62,259 nucleotides of DNA, taken from assembly GCA_008704415.1 (NCBI GenBank), contig VXIS01000289.1:1-62259 (forward strand), in the 5' to 3' direction. Shown one piece after another: positions 38,907 to 48,932 of this stretch. The notes beneath the pieces are model-generated. The model was not told where the DNA came from, ran no database searches, and saw only the letters and a list, made by a program, of their open reading frames with translations. The stretch comes from Sphaerosporella brunnea (lineage: Eukaryota; Ascomycota; Pezizomycetes; Pezizales; Pyronemataceae). A program made the translations under genes and the position numbers. Every line of letters begins with the position of its first letter. Within the stretch, counting starts at the first letter, position 1.

Positions 38907-39685
38907 TTATTCCCTCCGTTGATAGCGATACAACGGGTCATGACGGGAGATATCCTTATTTATCTCTTCGATTGTAATACGGTCCCACTCCTCCCGTAAA
39001 ACCTCTTTCATACGGCTCAAAGTTGTCACTCCCTCGGAGCCTCTCCGTGTTTGGATGCGGGACTTCATTAGCATCCAAATTCGCTCGATAGGGTTGAAAT
39101 CGGGTGAGTTTGGCGGCCAATCGACTTTCGCGGTAATACCGGCCTTTTCACGTTCGCTCTTGGTGTACCAGCAGTCATGCCCGGGAGCATTATCCTCCAT
39201 GAGAATAAACTCGGGGCCTTCTTCAAGCAATTTTTTGGACGTTGGCCACAAGATCGGTCGGCCGACGTATTTGATATACCGCCACGAGTCGATTCCCTTG
39301 CCATCGCCCTTGATAATTCGCTGTAATTTGTATTTTTTGCCGCGGAAAGACCGAGTCGTCACTCCATGACTTCCAACACATACGCCTTCAGCGTCATAGC
39401 AGTTCTGGGCCTGTCAAAGATTGATTTCTTTGTTTTTGTTCTTTTTCCCCGTACAATTCCAGATGGCTCAGTCCAGCGTTGATATACTTCAGCATCTCCA
39501 GCCAGAAGATACCCAACATTGCTGCCCACCGTTAGTGACGTAGATAAAATGAAGGTGTGTGTACGAGTGATGTCAATGAACATCGAATGACCCCTGCATT
39601 GGGGTATCAAGTTAGTGGTCTTCTGCGATGTGACACTCGGCTCGGTAGCCGTGCAGCGCTGAGGTCTGCAGGCACACATTCTCAT
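38907..39685 (-). pseudogene. Tc1/mariner-family transposase relic
   Basis: The frame 39362-38907 (151 codons) carries the second and third catalytic regions of a Tc1/mariner DDE transposase: FILMEDNAPGH with the second Asp, and VDWPPNSPDFNPIERIW with the final acidic position. KEVLREEWDRI and a short tail follow. The preceding piece (about 39685-39359) is in another frame and only loosely matches the domain start; the helix-turn-helix N-terminus is missing. It is therefore truncated and frameshifted. I could not identify its terminal inverted repeats by eye. Confidence 0.75.
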
Positions 39686-40421
39686 GGTCTGGGAGTCGAG
39701 GACCAGAGGGATTCGGAAAATAGCCTAAGAGGGGTATTTGTGGCCTAGGAAACTCGCTGCTCAGGATAGTGTAGGAAGAGTAGACCGACCACTGGTAGTA
39801 GCGGCAAGATTGGAACATACACGCCAAGAGAGGTGCAACATAAAGATGGGTGTTCGGCGTAGACTCGCAGCGATATGCGTATGATGGTATCAACATCGGT
39901 ATCAACACCCGGAAGGGGAAAAGCGAGGGGGTTGTCAAACTGTACGACGGCTCGAAATTTCCATGGTTGCGAGGGTATGAGGAATGCAGTGAAAACAAAG
40001 GAAACCACAGCCATAACCGTGGCAGCACGGTATGTTTCTCCCAAAATTCGTTGCTATCAAGTAGGTAATTATAACAGACACTGGTAGAAGGGGGCTTCAA
40101 AAAACGAAAAACGAAAAACGAAACGAAACAGCCAGAATCAGAGGCAAATGGAGAAAATGGAGAAAATGGAGAAAATGAAGCAAATGGAGCAAATGCCACA
40201 GAAAAAAGAAAACGCCAGAAGGCAACTAGAACAGAATATAAACACCCCATACACCTTGAAAAATCCGGGGAGGTGTTACAAGGTTACTGTAGGAAAAAAA
40301 AAAGAAAAAGATTAACCACTCGCAGTAAAAGGACGGTAAGGATGAGGCACAGACGAGTTACCATCGGCGGCTAACATCATCATGTCAAACAAGCATCAAG
40401 TGACCTGTTGTGCAATGACAC
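39686..40421. other. Low-complexity DNA between the Tc1 relic and the zinc-knuckle gene
   Basis: Minisatellites: an AAAACG-type repeat at about 40098-40130 and an AATGGAGAA-type repeat at about 40147-40197. Hydrophobic ORFs on the minus strand (39612-40250; 39745-40044) overlap each other and the repeats. They are not supported as genes. Confidence 0.45.
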
Positions 40422-42707
40422 TTACCTGTACACACCCATGGCTGCGGATCCTCGACGGCGCACGTCGGCATTATCAATGACTGCTCCAGAAGATCCCTCA
40501 CCGTTCGCCTTCGTCCTATCATAATCCCGCTGGCGGTAATTTGTTTCTTGCTGACGAGGGGGCGAAGCTGAACGCCGGCCAGATACTTGCGTGCGATGAT
40601 GGGAGGAAATGACGGGTTTAACATCTTCGCCGTGGTGAGAGTTCGAGTGTTGCCTGTATACTGACTTGTGGTGGTCCACATACGACGAAGTAGTCGACTG
40701 AGCGTATGGAGGCGGAGGAGGAGGAGGAGGAGGAGGAGGGATACCCGTTGGTTTAGGTGGCAATGGGTGAATTGATCTCGGCACAGGGAGTGGGGGGTTT
40801 TCGGCGTTCTGCCCGCCGGTTGGTGCATTATCTTGCTGAGCACTGCTCAGACAATTAGAGAAGAATTAATAGTAGACGATGGGATACACACCTGCGATTG
40901 CCGCTACCTTTGCCCCCATGCCGATGGCGGTTATACCGGCGGTTACGCCCATCATTGCCGTGGCGCCTCTTATTAGCACGGCGCTCTTGGTCTTGGGACA
41001 GTTTGCCGGTATTCAAGAACTCATCCCAGCTGCGCTTCTTTCCCTCGCTAGGTTTACGGACATTGGAAGGGTCTGTAAAGTCTCCGCTACCAGTGACACT
41101 GCAGCCCGATTAGTACATACAACAAGCATGAGTGATGATGGATGGATGCTCACCCGCTAGAAACGACAGTCTCTCCGCTGCTAATGTTCAACATCATTTT
41201 GTTGACCAACTCCTCGTCCTCGGCGGTCAACATGTAGGTGAACCCCTCCATGTTCACTCGCGTCGTCCCTCCTGTTCGAACAGAGATCCAAACTGGGTCT
41301 TTCTTGTTTGGATCCTCCGTGTCGGAATCTGGTTCCCTCTTAATGTTGATCGGCTTCCCCTCGGAGTCAAAATACTTCGATCCAACAATATTTTTTTTCC
41401 GGTCAGCCAAGGCTTCGGCTGAAATTGTCACCAGCTGTTCGTCTGGATCGAAAATCGGTCCGATCGGATGATCTACACGCTGAGGCGACTTCCAAACTGA
41501 GAAGAACATAAAGGTCAGTCGAGACTAAGTACATGGTAGGAAGGGCTCGCGTACCCAAAGCTCCAGATTTTGTTTTCATTCCAGTGACTGGAGGCTGAGA
41601 GAAAAAACGTGGAGGAGATGGAGGGCGTGGAGCAATGTTCTCGGGCGCAGGTTGCGGTTGGAATTGCCTCGACCGCCCCGCGGCGCCGCCAATATTTCTG
41701 TTCCCGCGCCCATGCTGCTGTCCCAAACTCTGCGCATTCGGCCTGGGAAATTCGCGAACTGCCGCGCGAGCGTAAGGCGTAGGCCCGGGACCGGGGCCTT
41801 TCGGGGAAAACTGGGGGTAATTTGTTGACGCAGGAGGTTGATACGGTGTCCAACCTTGAGCAGGCGGCTTTGATGGAGGAAAAGACGGCGATGCTACTTG
41901 ATAGTGCGCATACGGTGGAGTCTGGAGCTGCTGCGGGACATAGGCGGCCGGTGACTGCTGGGCTGGAGGCTGCGGCATATGCGGAGGACTATACTGCGTG
42001 TAACCGGGGTGTGAGGATTGCATGTGAGGCGCATAGGCGGGCTGAGGGGGATAAGCTTGAGCTGGAGAATGTTGGGCTGCATAAGGTGACTGTGGAGGCT
42101 GCGGGTAGCCATTGTATACTGGTTGAGGGGGTTGATGAGGGGTGTAGGTTGGAGTAGGAGGCTGTTGCTGCCACTGTTGCGGTGGTGTCGAGTAATGCTG
42201 CGGTGCGGACTGCCACTGTTGTGGTTTCTGAGGAGTGGCAGCTTGAAGATATGGCTGCGGTCCATGAGGCTGGTATGGCGTTTGTTGTTGGTATGGCTGA
42301 GCGGGAACACCAGAAGGCGGAGGCGGCGGTGGAGGCGGCGGAGGTGGAGGCACGGCTCCAGGCTGGGGAGGCACGTAACCAGGAGGAGGGGCATATCGCG
42401 TGATAACCGGCTTATTTCCCTTCTTGTTTTTAAGAGGCCGCGGTTTCTGCGCAAGCGCACCACTAAATTTCGAATCAGCTTTCGTGATCGAGCTTTTTCC
42501 AGTGAACGGGTGTGTATTTTGGGGGGCCAACGCTGGGACGGCTCGGCGGGGCTCAGGACAGAATTGGGCGATGTGGGCAGCGGAGCCGCAATTGTAGCAC
42601 GACTGGTTGGCCACATTTGTCGGGTAGGGACTCTGCTGCGAAGGCATCGGAGGTGGCGGATAGGGCCCGTAGTGGGGTTGGGAAGGATTGGTAGTAGCCA
42701 TGATCAC
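40422..42707 (-). CDS. CCHC zinc-knuckle, Pro/Gln-rich protein
   Basis: Exons 42707-41555, 41496-41154, 41098-40892 and 40842-40422 (complement) join in frame to 707 residues. A second Met lies two codons in. One zinc knuckle, CYNCGSAAHIAQFC, sits at about residues 37-50. It is followed by about 300 residues very rich in Pro, Gln, Tyr and Ala with a poly-Pro run. The more ordered middle (residues about 390-500) has VWKSPQRVDHPIGPIFDPDE and VNMEGFTYMLTAEDEELVNKMM. A basic Arg/Lys-rich segment (KRRHGNDGRNRRYNRHRHGG) suggests nucleic-acid binding and nuclear location. The C-terminus has another poly-Pro run. The role is inferred as RNA- or DNA-binding; I do not recognise a named orthologue. Confidence 0.75.
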
Positions 42708-43119
42708 AACTGACCGACGCGCAGGGCGGTAACAAGCAAAGTGTGTATATGTGTGGGGTGGGGGGGAGGCGAGCCGAAAATGGCTATAGAAGGCGCTGGT
42801 CGAAACAAGGGCGGGACGCAGGTATTAAGGTATTTTTTTAAGGTTAAAGTCAAGTTATCGAGAGCAAGTTGGCATGTTCCGGGGACTGGCGAAGCTTTGG
42901 AGGGAGGCGGGGGGAGGGGTGATGGGTGGTTCGGTAGGAACGCGACAATACGATAGTGGAAGTTGGATGGTGATTCCTCGAGTCGGAGGTTGACGGGATG
43001 GGTTGACGGGATGGACGGGGTAACTTACTATCTATACGCAGTGTTTGGGTTGCAACGGTACCAGGCAACCAGAGCCACAGAAGGAAAAACACCTCTCGCC
43101 GCCAGCAAGCAAGCATGAT

Positions 43120-43195
43120 GTTATTTGCTTGAGATATTTGCTCGAGATATATTTTCTTGAGATATATTTGCTTGAGATGTATATATTATTTGCCT
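43120..43195. repeat. Imperfect tandem repeat (CTTGAGATATATTTG-like)
   Basis: Four to five imperfect copies of a 15-17 bp unit lie just outside the nested elements. Confidence 0.7.
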
Positions 43196-43411
43196 GCAAT
43201 TTGCTTGACCCTCGCGGTGTTGCATGCCCGCCCCAACGCTCTTCAATTCTTGCGTAGCTCTACTCGTGGTTACCACCACACCCCCGGGCGCTCGCAAGCT
43301 CCCGCACTCATCAAATGAGTGCCGCCATCTCACGGATAAATGCAGTTCACGAATAAATTTAAACGCGTCTTCGACACCCAGCAATCTTCCACCACCACCA
43401 CCATTCAATTA

Positions 43412-44073
43412 TGCTACCTATTCAGAGGGGAAGAGCCCTATTAGTCTGTAGATGCCCGGATTCAAGGTTTAGCGAGAGAGGGGCGAGGAAAATCCAAATC
43501 CAAATCTAGATCTATGGTTGGGACAGTCCCAGAGCGCCGCGACATTCGGTTTGAGTAGCTAAACCCATCAAAATAGGGTCTTTCTGAGACTCACAGGGGC
43601 GCTTCCGACAGGTTTGGGGCCCATAAATCCCAAAAACAGGGTGCTTTTGTGTGTTCTTTGGTTTTAGGGGCGTATTGCCGGCGGCGTCGATGAGGTTTCT
43701 TCATGAACTCGCACTCATGTTACCGGAGATGTGAGTTTACTAAGCCATTTCTTGCCATAATTGGCAAGTTTTGGGGAGCCTGGCTCTCATCAAATTGACC
43801 CGCTCCACCACCTTGAACAACCATTTTTTTTTTCTGAGCCCATAGAATGATACTTTCGATGATTCTCTATCGATCTATACCGAGTCATTAAATTTTAAAT
43901 GTGTTGTGGTGGTGGTGGAGCGTGGTGAAGTTGGGTACTAAAGTGCTCGGGCGACAGGTGTCCTCGATCATAGATTTGGATTTTCCCTCGTCCCTCTAGC
44001 TGAGAACCTCAATTACCACTTGAATCCGGGCATCTACAGACTAATAGGGCTCTTCCCCTCTGAATAGGTAGCA
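43412..44073. mobile_element. Nested TA-flanked element E2 (662 bp)
   Basis: The terminal inverted repeats begin TGCTACCTATTCAGAGGGG (left, 43412) and end with its complement (right, 44073). About 55 bp are perfect, then weaker matching continues to about 110 bp. TA flanks lie at 43410-43411 and 44074-44075. The interior has no ORF of note, so it is non-autonomous. Confidence 0.8.
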
Positions 44074-44075
44074 TA

Positions 44076-44269
44076 CTATCGCGTTGCCACCTGTGTCGTT
44101 TTTTCACCTATGTCGCGCTGAAAAGTACGCTGGCTGGCTCGGAAATACGCATGGCAACGGGCGGCCTTGCGGGGTGGTGGTAGCGGCGCCAGATCCTCGC
44201 CAGAGCTGCCCGCGTATTTCTGAGCCAGCCAGCGTACTTTTCAGCGCGACATAGGTGGCAACGCGATAG
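44076..44269. mobile_element. Nested TA-flanked MITE E3 (194 bp)
   Basis: The outer ends CTATCGCGTTGCCACCT and their exact complement lie at 44076 and 44269. A second paired segment of about 38 bp (TGTCGCGCTGAAAAGTACGC and onward) continues inward. The left arm has an extra 18 bp that duplicates part of the CACCTRTGTCG motif. TA flanks lie at 44074-44075 (shared with E2) and 44270-44271. Confidence 0.85.
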
Positions 44270-44366
44270 TAATTTATCCGTGAGATGGCGGGCACTCATT
44301 TGATGAGTGCACCACTTGGGCGCGAGGTGTGGTGGTAACCACCTTGGCACGAGTAGTACATACAAC

Positions 44367-44450
44367 CTCCTCCTCCTCCTCCTCCTCCTCCTCCTCCTCC
44401 TCCTCCTCCTCCTCCGCCTCCTCCTCCGCCTCCTCCTCCTCCTCCTCACC
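44367..44450 (+). repeat. (TCC)n microsatellite
   Basis: About 27 TCC units lie upstream of PPG1, within its CT-rich leader. They give long poly-Arg or poly-Leu ORFs that are not genes. Confidence 0.95.
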
Positions 44451-44907
44451 CACTCATCCTCCCTAGCTTTCGCTTCTCTTTCTCGATCACCTACAATTAC
44501 TTTAGAGTACAGTCACTCAGCTGGTTCATGCTCAAGTGTGTCTGTTCCATTTCCGAGTGTTTCTAAACAAATCCTGTCCCAGATGCTCTGTCCTATCTCC
44601 CTGCCGTCTTTTGTGCTCCTCCCTCCCCCTCACCTGTCGCTGCCGCCTGCCGCCTCTTCTGTCTTCTCGCAACCCAGTTTTCCAGTGCTCGCGCCCGTTG
44701 TCGCTTTGACGGGAAGCTCGTACCTGCCATACGTGCTGCTGCCTTGCCGCCGCTATCCGCAACCGCATTCACCCACTATCACCCCCCGCCATCATCGCCG
44801 CGTATAGAATCCAACTTCTTTCCACTCTTTCCAAAAAACCGCAACGACCCTAGCGATGCCCGGGCTACCTGGTAGCTAGCTCCCTCCGACGCCCCGCCTG
44901 GCCGGAA

Positions 44908-45949
44908 ATGCATGCTGACCGGGGCGGATCCTCTGCCGCACACACAGCATCAATCGATCTAGACGAGTGCATCGAGCGCCTCTACAAGAAGGAGCTGTTG
45001 GCTGAATCAGTTATTGAGGCGGTATGCAACAAGCTGAAGGAGCAGCTGATGCATGAGTCGAACGTGGTGCACATATTGGCGCCGGTAACGGTGGTCGGCG
45101 ACATTCACGGCCAGTTCTTCGACATGCTCGAGATCTTCAAGATCGGTGGCTTCTGTCCAGACACGAACTACCTCTTTCTCGGCGACTACGTGGACCGTGG
45201 CCTCTTTTCCGTCGAAACCATATCGCTTCTCGTATGCCTGAAGCTGCGGTATCCATCACGCGTCCACCTCATCCGAGGGAACCACGAGTCGCGCGGCGTC
45301 ACCCAGAGCTACGGCTTCTACACCGAATGCAGTCGAAAATACGGGAACGCGAACGTCTGGCATCACTTTACAGATATGTTTGACTACCTCACGCTGAGCG
45401 TGGTTATCAACGACGACATCTTTTGTGTTCACGGAGGTGAGCGCCCGGGGATTATTTATCTGCGCACCGCACGAGCTTAGCGCTGACCTCCGCCCCACAG
45501 GCCTATCGCCATCCATCCACTCGATAGATCAGATCAAAATCATCGACCGGTTCCGTGAAATACCACACGAGGGACCAATGGCCGACCTTGTTTGGTCCGA
45601 TCCTGACCCTGAACGCGACGAATTTACTCTATCGCCTCGAGGGGCTGGTTATACTTTCGGAGCGCAGGTCGTCAAAAAGTTCCTTGAGGTGAACAAGCAG
45701 TCGCATATATTACGAGCCCATCAACTTTGTCAAGAGGGCTACCAGGTGTTATACGACGATCGGCTTTCGACTGTATGGTCTGCTCCGAACTATTGCTACC
45801 GGTGTGGCAATATGGCGAGTGTGCTCGAGGTGAACGACGCCGGTGAAAGATTCTTCAACGTTTTTGAAGCTGCCCCTGAAAACGCCGAGCACAGGGACGC
45901 TGCCACTGCCCAACAAGACAAGGGGGTTGTCGTAGAGTACTTCTTGTAG
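44908..45949 (+). CDS. PPG1: PP2A-like Ser/Thr protein phosphatase Ppg1
   Basis: Ppg1 is the PP2A-type catalytic subunit associated with the fungal STRIPAK-like (Far) complex. Exons 44908-45436 and 45501-45949 join to 325 residues. Metal-binding and catalytic signatures are complete: GDIHGQF, GDYVDRG, RGNHE, then HGG split by the intron (GG-LSPS), SAPNYCYRCGN, and the C-terminal YFL. The distinguishing Ppg1 residues are present (SVETISLLVCLKLRYP, GVTQSYGFYTEC, VWHHFTDMFDYL, ILRAHQLCQEGYQVLYDDR), so I prefer Ppg1 over PP4/Pph3 or PP2A. The TCC tract and a CT-rich leader precede the start. Confidence 0.92.
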
Positions 45950-46295
45950 CTTTTACTTGAGAGCTACGGATCACATGCTCGGGGTTTTTTGTTAGAGAGG
46001 GGATATTTGCATTATATACTTGTTTGCTGGAGTTTTTTTTCTTTTTTTTATCACTTCTCAATGGCGGTCTTATTTATTAAATATCCTGATTACATATGTA
46101 TGTCTAGAGACACAAGGGCACAAACTGAGCCCAGAGGGGAGGAAATATCTAATGAATGGAAGCGGCCCCAGAAGAGATCTATTACTGATGTAGCTGCTTG
46201 TGTATAGTACATACATGATTCGGATATCCGCGGGAGACATGAGATTCGAGATTGGCTAGTAGGAAGTGGCCATTGCACTGTAATTCTTTGGGGCT
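45950..46295. other. Convergent 3' region of PPG1 and CLP1
   Basis: T-rich stretches follow the PPG1 stop (46032-46050). No gene is seen. Confidence 0.6.
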
Positions 46296-47833
46296 CTATC
46301 CTACCAAGCTGAACGTGGGCTCAGGATATGAAGATACAATCAAGGGTTTTGGCGGTAATCGCCCACTGACAGGTGCCAATATTTTCATGTAACGTTTCTG
46401 ATCATCCACGGATGCCCTGGAACCAGGGAGTCAGTGATCAATGGTGCGGCCACGCTAGGGTGGAGGGACGTACACATAGACGAACCCCATAACTGTACTC
46501 TCGGCCAAGGCTTCCTCCGAATCATCCAGGTTAGCATTTACAACGGCCATGATCGAATGTTGAAGAAGCACAGAGGGTTCCGTCGTAATGTAGAGCGGCT
46601 GCTTCAACTCCTCTCCCGCGGGCAGGAGCTCTGAACCGACATTACTCGCTGCAATTCATCCCGGTAAGCATGTTTTCACAGACCTTTGGAGATGGTGTGA
46701 CAACAGACCCTGCCCAACGCGCCAGACTTTCAGATCGTCGAATACGACGCTCATGGTGTAAGGCGACAATGTCCTCTTCGGCTCTCCAAAGAAGTACTCC
46801 CTGATGGCCGTCTCTCTTGACTGCTTCATGAATGATTCCTCACGATCTACACAGCCACCAGACTTCTGCAGCTTGACGACCGTGACCGGATTCTGCGGGC
46901 GGTCCTCGAAACGCCGACACATGTCACTGTACAAACGTTCGGAGCCCAAAACCAGCAACGTGTCCACCGAAAACTCGGCGACGATGTGCTGAATCATATC
47001 GTACCCTGATGATTGGGCTATGAATCCCGAGGTGTCGATGATGCAGCCGGACGTGCGGCTGTAATCATCTTCCGACAGCTTCGAGGAGACGGCCAGCGCC
47101 AGCCGCGAAACCAACGATTTGTACAGCTTTTCGTTGCCCTCGGGGTTCTCGACACCGTAGTAGTATACCAGCGGCAGTTTCGCAGGCACCGGGCTAGGCC
47201 CGCTGGTCGGACTGGTCCCGAACCCTTCCTCGACGTCCATTATTGTGGAAAAGCTCACGGCGGTCAGCGTCCCCGGTAGCGACAACATGCCTTCCCTGGG
47301 ATCCAGGTTCACCACCACTGGTCGCCGGCCTTGCCGCACAGCATATCCGGTCAGAATCTTGAGCAGCGACGTCTTGCCCGCATCGTGTGGGCCGATGATC
47401 ATGGCTCTAGGCCCCTGCGCAGTGGGTGACTCAGCAGCCTTGCCGCGCAGCTTCTCGAGCGCAAAATGTGCATTTGCATACATGTTCATCGGGGTCTCTT
47501 CGGAGGTGTATTCGACCGAGGGAGTACCGGTGATTTCGAGCGTGCAGCCGGTCCATGTGTAGATGGCGGATTTGATGCCCGTGAAGGAAAACTTATTTCC
47601 AACTGGCAACTCCGTGCCAAAGATCTCGGCAGTGCCTCGTGTCACTTTGATCTCGATCGTTGAGCCGAATGCGACTTCGAAACGCCATTCCCGCCCTGCT
47701 TGGAGCTCTTGGATCGTCTCGCTTGGGGTTTCCTATGAAAATTAGAGCAGTGTAGCGGGCTGAGGAGACTCGACATACATACAACAGCCTCTGAGAGTTG
47801 TTGAAGGCCGGGAAGTAAACCTGGAACGGACAT
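46296..47833 (-). CDS. CLP1: mRNA cleavage and polyadenylation factor Clp1
   Basis: Clp1 is a P-loop protein of cleavage factor IA that bridges Pcf11 and the 3'-end processing machinery in the nucleus. Exons 47833-47783, 47732-46709, 46648-46474 and 46416-46296 (complement) join in frame to 456 residues, the family's usual length. The N-terminal beta domain has EWRFEV.FG and GTAEIFGTELP. The Walker A motif is GPHDAGKTSL (about residue 135), followed by VVNLDPREGMLSLPG and the central CIIDTSGFI. The C-terminal domain has LLQHSIMAVV and GFVYVASVD, then LAPVSGRLPPK, and ends with a Val-Gly-stop. The last two exons were placed from family motifs; ignoring them truncates the protein at about residue 370. 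Confidence 0.88.
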
Positions 47834-48180
47834 TGTTGACGACGGTGATATGTGGTGAGGGTGGGGCTCGCGACAAAGACGCGTTCTAGAGTAGAGCTGA
47901 CTGAACCTTTCAGCGCGTCACCCGACCATAACCGAGTGATATCTACAACCCTCTTTGTGATTCTCTGTAATAGGTTGAAGCTACCAATACTGAGATATCG
48001 CTCGGCTTCGAGCCCTTAGGCTTCCAGCTACAGACATTCCTTTGTTGTAACCCCTTCCATTCAACCCGGAGTGCCACAGGGGATGTTTACTCGAGGTGAA
48101 AGATTTTGGCTCTCAAACACCATCTCCTATTTTATACCACATCATATATGAAAGTTATCTTCCAGATTCAACTGCCAAAA
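47834..48180. other. Short intergenic region upstream of CLP1
   Basis: No gene is seen. Confidence 0.5.
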
Positions 48181-48519
48181 TCAATGATCCGAGCTGCGGA
48201 ATACACCCTCCTCATCTTCTGAGGCCTCCGATAGTTCCAAGTCTGAATCCTCCCCTCGTACCCGTGACATCTCGATATTTTCCCACGTTCCGCCAGGCAC
48301 TGAGCTGAGATATGTCCTTCCAAAGGACGGACGAGGAATGCGAACACCGTTGCTCCTCAACCCATTGCCGAGACACGACGAGAGTGCAAGGTAGACTAGT
48401 AGTATTCATGTGTCAGGTGTGCTAGGATTGGGACTTGGGCAACGGATTTCTTCAGAGTAGAACTGACTGATAAAAGCGATGAGTGGTATTACGAATAGGA
48501 TAACAATCACTGCCAGCAT
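48181..48519 (-). CDS. Candidate 96-residue single-pass membrane protein
   Basis: Exons 48519-48444 and 48395-48181 (complement) close in frame. The N-terminus MLAVIVILFVIPLIAFISQF forms one strong transmembrane helix. The second exon is soluble: LGNGLRSNGVRIPRPSFGRTY, then GGTWENIEMSRV, then an acidic stretch (EDSDLELSEASEDEEG). The intron is 48 nt (GTTGCC donor, CTGAC-like branch, CTAG acceptor). I do not recognise the family. The hydrophobic start plus an acidic, non-repetitive tail after an in-frame splice argue for a real small gene, but this rests on composition alone. Confidence 0.4.
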
Positions 48520-48932
48520 CGCGGAGCTGTGGACTAAGACGTGGTTCTCGGGTGGATATATTGGACGGGCAGATGATTCGTCGAGGGTTGTGGATCAGAG
48601 CGAAGGGATCGCGTCCGCTTGGGGCCGCGGAGTGACCGCGGGAAGCTGAGAGTGCTACACAACGAAGCACCATAGGATTCCCGTATAGAATTCTGGATCA
48701 CAGCTTCCATGGAATAGTATCAATACGTGACAATACGTTACATGACAATACTGTCACACGCATCCCTAAATTGCTGGCTTGGGTGGCGATCTGAGTGGAG
48801 ATAGCCGTAGTAAAGTAAGCGATAGTTAGCACCTACGTCAGGCCAACCCAAGTATACCCCCACTCTCCAGCTTCATCTATCTTGCAAACACGAACCCTGA
48901 GCATCTTCTGCCATTCCTATTTTCTCGGCGGC
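48520..48932. promoter_or_regulatory. Divergent intergenic region upstream of APL6
   Basis: About 410 bp lie between the start of the candidate membrane protein and APL6, with repeated GACAATAC-like words near 48725-48750. No specific site is assigned. Confidence 0.3.

Larger units (their letters stand above)
43263..44353. mobile_element. Outer TA-flanked inverted-repeat element (E1), split by two nested elements
   Basis: The left arm 43263-43341 and right arm 44272-44353 are inverted copies about 80 bp long (ends CTCGTG and CACGAG; inner ends GGATAAAT and ATTTATCC), with an 8-nt gap. Dinucleotide TA flanks both ends (43261-43262 and 44354-44355). Without its inserts it would be a MITE of about 230 bp. 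It carries no coding capacity. TA target duplication points to Tc1/mariner mobilisation; this is an inference. Confidence 0.75.

Noticed and set aside
39612..40250. 212-codon hydrophobic ORF beside the Tc1 relic
   Set aside because: It begins in minisatellite sequence, overlaps another ORF and has no recognisable domain.
41894..42616. 240-codon and 196-codon ORFs overlapping the zinc-knuckle gene in other frames
   Set aside because: They are shadows of the Pro/Gln-rich coding sequence; the sense frame has the zinc knuckle, conserved blocks and consistent splicing.
44108..44449. Poly-Arg / poly-Leu ORFs in the PPG1 leader
   Set aside because: They are translations of the (TCC)n microsatellite.
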